Shown here piece by piece: positions 57,395 through 64,000 of a stretch of DNA of 64,000 nucleotides. The position numbers and the translations under genes are program-made. The DNA is taken from assembly GCA_038380435.1 (NCBI GenBank), contig JAWZYU010000005.1:34556001-34620000 (forward strand). The letters run 5' to 3'. Below the pieces are notes generated by a model. It was not told where the DNA came from. It saw only the letters and a program-made list of their open reading frames with translations, and made no database searches. The stretch's first letter is position 1; each line of letters begins with the position of its first letter. The stretch is from Ryuthela nishihirai. Its lineage: Eukaryota; Arthropoda; Arachnida; Araneae; Heptathelidae.

Positions 57395-58780
57395 ACTCCA
57401 TCTTATGTTTTGCCAATGACAAATTAATTTCGAAGGTCTAAAGTAAACGTTTTATAAGAAAATGTGGGTGAGTGTAATTTAAAGATTTCAATCAAATTTA
57501 TTTGGTGTACCTAGAGGGAAAAAAAATGAAATGTCCTCACTTCCAGTTCTCAGGAATAAAAGGGCTATAGGTATAAAAAAAGAGTATAAAATTTGGGAGG
57601 TCCTTTGAGATTTATTATTGAAGAGAGCCTAACATAAATAGAATTCACTCTCTGGAATAATTTTATTAAGTGCAGCGGCTTCGTTGGCAATGTGTCCAGT
57701 TCATTGTATAATGTTTCCCGATTCGAAGACTGTCGTGTGCCAATCTGAGCTGTGAGAAGTATTCTCTTTATCCATTCTTTGATGTAAAAGAAACTCTGAA
57801 AAGGGAGTGGAAAAGTCTCCTTTATTCGGAAGAGGTTTCGTTGTGTTTCAGTGGGAGGAGAAGGTTGCTTAGTTCTGAAACGAGGATGAAGCAAAGACGT
57901 CGGATGATATTAACGAAATCTGAGGACTAGCTTTTCACAGATATTCTCTGGGGTGTTATATGCTGTCATACTCCTTTCAGACCTCTATGTAGAGCAGCGG
58001 CTGTTTTAGGTAGGCAAAGTCGCATAGTTGAGTACTTAAAAAAAAGAGCTCGATAAAATACACTGGATAATATAGACAGAACTTCATACAATCAGGTACT
58101 GTTAGACCTATAAGTGTCAGGTCTGTAATAGGCAATTTGGGACATATGAAAGATTATGTGGTCCGGAAATTACCTCTTTACAAAACATTATTTAGTAATC
58201 TAAATATTTTTTAGCAGATTACGTCAGTGGTTTCCTTCCTGGAAAATAAAATGGCGGCAAAACTCTCCGTCATTGAGGAATGCAAGAATGTTCCCCTGTT
58301 GGAAAAATATAAGGCTGTTATAAAGGGACACTTTATAATATATATATAAGGCTGTTATAAAGGGACACTGCCTCTGTGGCAAGAGGTTTGACTGGACCTG
58401 TTTAGAGGTAAGTCATTCATTTTGCTGTCTATTGGATCTACTTCCTGCGCTTTGACGATTTTATGTTTCAGCAAATTTTGTTCAGCATTATTTTCAGCAA
58501 ATTTTGGAACAAAAATATTATTTTAGAAAGTATGAATCATCGAATTTGACTTCAAGTGGCATGACGCCTAAGTTCTTTCAATATTTTTGAAATCATCCAC
58601 TAACTACTATACTAAATTTTATATTTAGTTAAATTCTATATCAACAGGTAATGTGTGAACTTGCTATTGATTTATGTATATTTCATTAATTTGTGAAGAT
58701 TTAAAATGCTTTTAAAACGAAGGGGGAAAAGTTACACTGCCATTGAAACCCACTCTCATGTCCCCCTTCTTTTACTTTTT
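57395..58780. other. AT-rich sequence with short direct repeats
   Basis: ataaggctgttataaaggga is doubled at 58309-58369. 58497-58570 (aattttggaacaaaaatatt, ggcatgacgccta) recurs at 60363-60445. No gene is supported. Confidence 0.5.
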
Positions 58781-58793
58781 TCCGGCTCAGTTG

Positions 58794-59183
58794 GGGGCGG
58801 GGGTGGCTCAGTCGGTAGCGCGCCAGGCTCGTAATCTGTAGTTCCCAGGTTCGAGTCCCAGCTGGGTCAGCGTTGAGATTTATCTCCGTAAAATTTCCCC
58901 GCCCTGCCCACGGTCAGTAGGGGACACCGATGGGCTTGGAAAGGCCGCCGTCCGTCGGATGGGACGTTAAGCCGTGGCCCCGTGTGCGGGAGAGCCATAC
59001 CCTGTGCACGTTAAAGAACACGCTGGATGGCCTTGACGGGAGGCTACCATCTGTCTCCCAACAGCTGTTCCAGTGGGTCCCCTCCCCCAACCTTCTCTGA
59101 GCCTTCGGGGTACATGTGACCTGGCCATTTAGTCCATGGTGTGCAAAAAAGTGCCGCTCAGAGGTAAAACAACCCAACCCAAA
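58794..59183 (+). mobile_element. SINE-A, full length, best reference copy
   Basis: Complete head, A box (tggctcagtcggtagcgcgc), B box (ggttcgagtcc), body and aacaacccaaccc tail. Exact 13-bp duplication tccggctcagttg at 58781-58793 and 59184-59196. It is close to what I read as the family consensus and could still have a working Pol III promoter. Confidence 0.96.
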
Positions 59184-59196
59184 TCCGGCTCAGTTG

Positions 59197-59700
59197 AGCT
59201 TCTTGCCCCTTCACACTTCATTTATTTTCTCTAGATCCATCCCTGAGTTCAGTATTTAAAGAGCTATGGAGATTTAAATATTTCAGAGCAGCAATGTGCT
59301 CTAAGAGAGTTATTAAAAATTTAAACGAATGTTGAAGGAATTATTTACACACTTTTTTTTAAATATGTAGTTGTTTACGAAATGGTTTGAAAAAATACTT
59401 TTTATTTCAGTTTCAATTAACTTAAATGCAAATTTTTATTGTCTAGAATTGTTGAATGCTGAAACTTCCATAACTCTTTAAATACTGAAGGAATATTATT
59501 GAAAATCGATATCTAAATAGAATTTATCGATATGAAAATAGAATTTATCGATATCTTTAACTTCAGTCTCATCGTCTCAGGAAACGTTTATTTAAAAAGT
59601 TATAGAGCTTCGAAGTTATCGTCCTATTTACATGATATGGGTTGGGTAGTTATAATTCAATGATCACTCAGTGTATATGTTTCGGTTCTCAAAATATTTG
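59197..59700. other. AT-rich sequence, nothing recognised
   Basis: aatagaatttatcgatat is doubled at about 59516-59555. Nothing else. Confidence 0.5.
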
Positions 59701-59704
59701 AAAG

Positions 59705-60240
59705 ATAAATAAAAAATGGCCCTTCTTTCTTTTAAATATGCCGACCTCTGCTCTATGACAATCATTGTCGATTCGCACGCCTATATTTCACTGCCACGAA
59801 TTCGACGGACATTTATTCTCTACCCTTTGCGATCCTCCTTTTTGATCTTGTTTTTTCCGAGGGATCATCCAGCACATCTCCATCACTCTGTCGCTCTTCT
59901 TTCCCTTGCCAGCATCCCACGATACACCCTCAGCAATAATGGACGCAGCCTCTCGCCTGTCTCCACTGGACCATGAACTCATCAGGTGACTGCACGTGCC
60001 TACGACTCTTCGAGAGTAATTGTCAGCTCGCGTGACCTCGCCAGTTGTCGGGGCTCGGGGTGCAGAAAAGTGCTCTCAGCGAAGCCGCCGCGAAGAGAGC
60101 TGCGAAAACGACGGAGCAACCCTCCATTTACATTCGGAGAGCACTTTCGGCTTGAAACACACTCACTGAATCCCTGCATCCGATATTCAAAGGAGTTGAC
60201 GGAGAGGATGTGTTATATATACACTTTAATTCTTTGGTGT
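59705..60240. promoter_or_regulatory. CpG-rich island, candidate exon or promoter
   Basis: Unique, CpG-dense sequence (gctcgcgtgacctcgccagt, gcgaagccgccgcgaagaga, gcgaaaacgacggagc) in an AT-rich setting. Two plus-strand frames of about 85 codons (59716, 59986) lack domain features. It may mark a gene whose other exons lie outside the window. Confidence 0.3.
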
Positions 60241-60477
60241 TAGGGTGAGGAATTATTTATTAGGAAGATCGTTCAACGTGATTCAGACAAGTATATGCGT
60301 TAAAAATTGAGCTGCCACTTAAAAATATAATTTTAAAAGTTCTTGATTTCGGTTATTTTCCGTCAAATTTTGGAACAAAAATATTATTTTAGAAAGTATG
60401 AATTTTTCCTCGAAGAATTTGACTTCCACTTGGCATGACGCCTAATTTCTTTCGTTTCTATGTCCAAGTAATTTTTT

Positions 60478-60590
60478 ATACCGAAGAGCCAAAACATGAC
60501 CACCTGCCTAATATGATGTTGGTCCTCCACGTCTCGTCAAAACAGCTTTTACTCGGCGAGGCATAGACACTACAAGATTTCTAATATTTT
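60478..60590 (-). mobile_element. Tc1-like terminus, same family as 18109
   Basis: taccgaagagccaaaacatg, then gttggtcctccacgtctcgt and cggcgaggcatagacactac match 18108-18215. It is cut short by a G20 run at 60594-60613. Confidence 0.85.
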
Positions 60591-60593
60591 ACC

Positions 60594-60613
60594 GGGGGGG
60601 GGGGGGGGGGGGG
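60594..60613. repeat. G20 homopolymer
   Basis: Twenty G in a row, followed by (ata)n sequence. Length is likely unreliable, and it may form a G-quadruplex. Confidence 0.9.
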
Positions 60614-61091
60614 TCATAATAATAATAATAACAATATATAATGATATAATAATTGTCACGTCCCCTTACTATCTTGTTGATCTGATTTATGTATCTTTTC
60701 GCTGGACTTCAGTGGTAAAGGGGACGTTAACACTTAAAATTTCTATTAAGGTTCGAGGATTATTTAATCCAGTGTCAGTGTCTGAGTGTTGCTCCCGTTG
60801 ATACTTCGCCCAATACTATGCTGTCTTTGATCGACGGATAAAGAGAAGACACTAATTGCAAACTTAACATTGAGCTTTATTCTATCCTTCTTTATCGGTG
60901 TTGCCTTCCTGTTGCTGGGACATGTCTTAGGAGGTTGCTATCGTTTCTTAGTGATTCTTTATTTCTTAGTCAAACAGATTGATGGTTGCTAGTCACATAG
61001 ACTTTTAGTTCCGATGGTTACACGACATTTGATATATACACGGTTACACAGACCTCTATCTCTAGTTCTTCCAAGTCATAGAGACTTCTCC
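60614..61091. other. Intergenic sequence, nothing recognised
   Basis: No feature matched. If the Tc1 pieces on either side belong together, this replaces about 700 bp of that element. Confidence 0.45.
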
Positions 61092-61160
61092 CGTCACCAG
61101 CATTCAAATTACGAGAGAGTTGCGCTACAGTATTCCTTCTGTTGGCTTGTACCATACGGT
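61092..61160 (-). mobile_element. Tc1-like transposase fragment
   Basis: The minus strand encodes MVQANRRNTVAQLSRNLNAG, matching MVRANKRDTVAQLARNLNAN of the element at 18109. It is joined directly to a SINE-A head. Confidence 0.85.
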
Positions 61161-61550
61161 ACGCCAGGCTCGTAATCTGTAGTTCCCAGGTTCGAGTAGC
61201 AGCTGGGTCAGCGTTGAGATTTATCTCCGCAAAACTCCTTGCCCTTCCCACGGTCAGTAGGGAACACATATGGGCTTGGAAAGCCCACGGTCAGTAGGGA
61301 ACACGTATGGGCTTGGAAAGTCCACCGTCCGTCGGATGGGACTTTAAGCCTTGGCTCTGTGTGCGAGAGAGCTATGCTCTTGCAGTTTAAAGAACACTTT
61401 GTATGGCCTTGACAGGAAGCTACCATCTGTCTCCCAACAGCTCTTTCAGTGGGTCCTCTTCCCGCAACTTTCTCTGAGCCCTCTGGGACCTTGTGACCTT
61501 GCCATTTAGCACATTGTATGCAAAAAAGGGCCGTTCAGCGGTGAAACAAT
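61161..61550 (+). mobile_element. SINE-A, A-box edge lost, internal duplication
   Basis: Starts at acgccaggctcgtaatctgt. The B box is ggttcgagtagcag. A 40-bp segment (cacggtcagtagggaacac, atgggcttggaaag) is doubled at about 61248-61320. The tail ends ggtgaaacaattg. Confidence 0.85.
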
Positions 61551-61571
61551 TGAATTGCATAAAGTACCTTG

Positions 61572-61736
61572 TTTTAACGTCCCATCCAAAGGACGCTGTA
61601 CGTTTCAACAGCAGTAGGTGTTTCCTTTGTTACTGAGGACAGGCAAAAGATATGGGAGAAATTTCGGTGATGGAACCTTTGGGACTTGAGGCTGGGAACC
61701 ACAGATTATGAGCCAGACGAACTACAGACAGAGCCA
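61572..61736 (-). mobile_element. SINE-A head fragment, diverged, inverted
   Basis: ttttaacgtcccatccaaag, gggacttgaggctgggaacc and acagattatgagccagacga match the head half on the minus strand. With the previous copy it forms an inverted SINE pair. Confidence 0.8.
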
Positions 61737-62310
61737 ACTTCTAGTCAGTAATGGTTCACACTAAGTTTTAATCAAAGAATCAAAAACCTAAAATCTCTGA
61801 TTTTGGCGAAAATGATAAATTTCATTCTGATGAATAACTTTGAACGAATGCGACTCCAGATACTTTTGATTAACTAGTTTCATTTAAAGAATATTAACAG
61901 ATTCCTCAATACTCCAAGAATGTATGTGAGGTAAGGGAAAATGTTTAATTTTTTTTTTTATTACTTTCGATCTTTCTATTATTTGTTTTTTCTTATAAAC
62001 AAGTTAGATCTCAATTTGACCTTTCGATTTCTTGCTAAATCTCATGAAGATTTTCATAATTATAGGATACTCCAGCATATAGAAATTGTAGACGGCACTC
62101 TTCTCTGCCTGTCTGGGCTGAATTCTTTTTCTAACTATGTGTGTGAGAGCTTTTGTAGAAGGGTACCTGTCCCTATTTAGTCAGGGTAATCTATCTAGGT
62201 GGCCGATGTACACAAACTCAGGTGTTTTCTCAAATATACATTTATTTATATTTAATTATATACATACAGTGACTGCCCACCTGGTACAGTCACTGGCCAA
62301 ATTCAACACA
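61737..62310. other. AT-rich sequence, nothing recognised
   Basis: No supported gene. The ORFs at 61941 and 62137 lack domain features. Confidence 0.45.
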
Positions 62311-62640
62311 GGCTATAATGAGCCTCAGCGGTCCCACCGCTATATACAGACAAAGCTTAAACGAGCTGCAAACAAACAGTCTGACAGCCGGACAGCCTCG
62401 TGGTCCGCGCACAGTCACGTGAGCTCATCCGGTAGGGTAGTTCAGACCTACTCAGACCTACCCTACCGGATGAGCTCACGTGTCCTTTGGAGACGCTAGG
62501 GTGTCTCGACCAATAGGGTACAGACACGATCGCCGTGCCAGGCCGTAACCATCGAGACTCAAGGCCTTTTCACTGGTGACGTCACACGTTCTGACGTCAG
62601 CATTCGTCGATCTAGCATCTTGAGACCCCGTAGCTGCTTG
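62311..62640. promoter_or_regulatory. GC-richer patch with E-box hairpin and two CRE sites
   Basis: 62416-62440 (cacgtgagctcatccggtag, ggtag) pairs perfectly with 62458-62482 around a 17-base loop, putting a CACGTG E-box at each end. tgacgtca occurs at 62577 and 62592. It could be promoter-like, but such sites also occur by chance and no gene is seen beside it. Confidence 0.35.
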
Positions 62641-62866
62641 TGTGTTTGTTGGCGGGATTATTATCTTTAATTATTATCTGGTGTTCAACAAATGTATTTT
62701 TAAACAATTTTTGCAAGATAAAAAGTGATTGTTTGTTAGAGAATTTAGGAAATAAGAAAAAATGTCTTAGTGCCAAAAAGGGAAAGTTGTCTACCCTCAA
62801 TAAATAGTATCCACAGAGTTAACTGTTGGCTTTGATATTAACAGTTTTGTGACAGTTTTTCTGGTA
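62641..62866. other. AT-rich sequence, nothing recognised
   Basis: No supported feature. Confidence 0.45.
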
Positions 62867-62869
62867 TGT

Positions 62870-62977
62870 GGGATTTGAACCATATCCATCCAGGTACATA
62901 CCACAGTGTTCTAAGACCACTAAACTAATAAGTTATATTAGTGGAAAAAGTCAGAGTCTGTTAGTTTAGTGGTCTTA
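62870..62977 (-). mobile_element. tRNA-like SINE head with inverted A-box copy
   Basis: On the minus strand, tattagtttagtggtcttag (A box) and ggttcaaatccc (B-box-like) lie about 50 bp apart at 62870-62930. On the plus strand, 62961-62977 repeats ttagtttagtggtctta as a perfect 17-bp inverted repeat of 62912-62928. It resembles a tRNA-derived SINE head with a fold-back. Confidence 0.5.
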
Positions 62978-64000
62978 CACCACTGGCTTATATCTGGAAA
63001 GATGTATGCCTAAATGATTTAATCTTTCTTTACCAGGGTGCATAGAATTGTTTTTTTAACAATCGAAGATTGATTAGAGACCATTTTCTTTACATTTGGG
63101 AGGTTAGTTGAGCGTATTATTGTCAAATCTTTAGTCGTAGATTTAAAGGTAGCTTTGTAAACCAAAATATATACAGTATGTGTGTGTGTGCTTGCAGTAA
63201 ATTGTAGTTTCTAAAGTTTAGATACACTTTTCCTGCTAGTTTTTGAATATGTATTCCATCGGAAGGTTGTATCCATGTCCAAATGTTATTAAAATTTAAT
63301 GAGAGTTTGGAAAAAAATAGCTCAATATTCCTATAAATTCAGTCTAATCACTAAGAAAAAGTATTGAAATTAAACCATAACTAACTGAAATTGTTACAGC
63401 TAAAGCTATTACTGTATATCATTAATTTTTAGTTCACATTTGCCAATAAAATTGTTCTGAATAATTTTCGTGTTTTTTTTTTCTTTTTTTAATAAAACAC
63501 ACTAATTTTCCATAACAATTTATATGTCACGATTATATTATTAATGGTACAAAAAACTGGATCAGTTATTGACAGCATTTATCGCGAAAACTATGTGAAG
63601 GAATTGATTTTATTTTTGTTAATATATAACCGAGTAATTATTTGCATTTAACTTTATTTTTAAACATATTGTGTCATTGTAATTAAACGTACAACCGATT
63701 ATGACGCTCCTCGTTCTACATGTTCAGAGAACGTTAAACGACGATTACATTTTGAGTCATCAATATAACACAATTACAAATCAAGATCTATTTTAGTTTC
63801 AACGTCTTCCTTATTTTAAGGTTTGCCATAGAAATATTACTCTAATGTACATATATACCATATAATAATACCATGTCAATCAGTTTTTGGGCACAGTATC
63901 AAACAAAAATGCCCTCCCGATCTTATGAAAAAAAGTAAATGCTCGATTTGCTACGATAGAACTACGTGCGCAGAATGCACTGTGGATCCACAGGATGTGA
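62978..64000. other. AT-rich sequence, nothing recognised
   Basis: No supported gene, RNA or repeat up to the window end. Confidence 0.5.

Noticed and set aside
58794..58870. tRNA gene calls at SINE heads
   Set aside because: The A and B boxes are real but acceptor-stem pairing is poor, and each head continues into a conserved SINE body with target duplications. They are retroposons, not tRNA genes.
60594..60613. G20 run as a functional quadruplex
   Set aside because: A homopolymer of this length is often a sequencing or assembly artefact, and nothing around it supports a role.

Overview
The window reads as AT-rich, non-coding DNA from a metazoan, most likely an arthropod. Nothing bacterial is present: no operons and no run of real ORFs. 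It carries tRNA-headed SINEs, decayed LINEs, Tc1/mariner and hAT DNA transposons, fold-back MITEs and several tandem repeats. The arthropod placement is an inference from this mixture of repeats, and I could not narrow it to a species. I found no intact protein-coding gene. The only recognisable coding sequence is broken reverse transcriptase, LINE endonuclease and Tc1 transposase.

Two SINE families dominate; their names are local to this annotation. SINE-A is about 390 bp, has an elongator-tRNA-Met-like head and occurs as 17 copies or fragments. SINE-B is about 205 bp, has a tRNA-Ser-like head, ends in a TATTTATT-type tail and occurs as 15 copies or fragments. Many copies have exact 9-14 bp target-site duplications, and the best-preserved copies are nearly identical, so at least SINE-A moved recently.

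Layout: 1-4.8 kb is unique-looking sequence with a diverged tandem duplication. 5.3-6.3 kb holds a G-rich repeat with CRE-like sites and a palindromic MITE cluster. 7.0-12.3 kb holds SINEs, a LINE tail and a 70-bp tandem array. 12.28-14.09 kb is a 34-unit array made from the tRNA head of a SINE. 15.8-17.6 kb is a dispersed repeat of about 290 bp, followed by a 1.2-kb Tc1 element. 19.6-22.0 kb is a four-level nest of elements. 27.4-28.1 kb is an inverted relative of the 5.3-kb repeat. 30.5-31.5 kb is a second Tc1. 34.3-39.5 kb holds two LINE remnants of different clades in opposite orientation. 40.1-42.4 kb is more 290-bp repeat plus a 150-bp tandem series. 45.2-47.3 kb is 290-bp repeat plus another LINE copy. 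47.4-50.5 kb appears to be one Tc1 element swollen by hAT and MITE insertions. The rest is scattered SINEs in AT-rich sequence, with CpG-rich islands near 56.2-56.8, 59.7-60.2 and 62.3-62.6 kb that could be exons or promoters.

The most unusual item is the 12.28-14.09 kb array. A severely deleted SINE plus its target-site duplication seems to have been amplified into a 54-bp minisatellite with a 267-bp (five-unit) higher-order period. Each unit keeps a Pol III A box.
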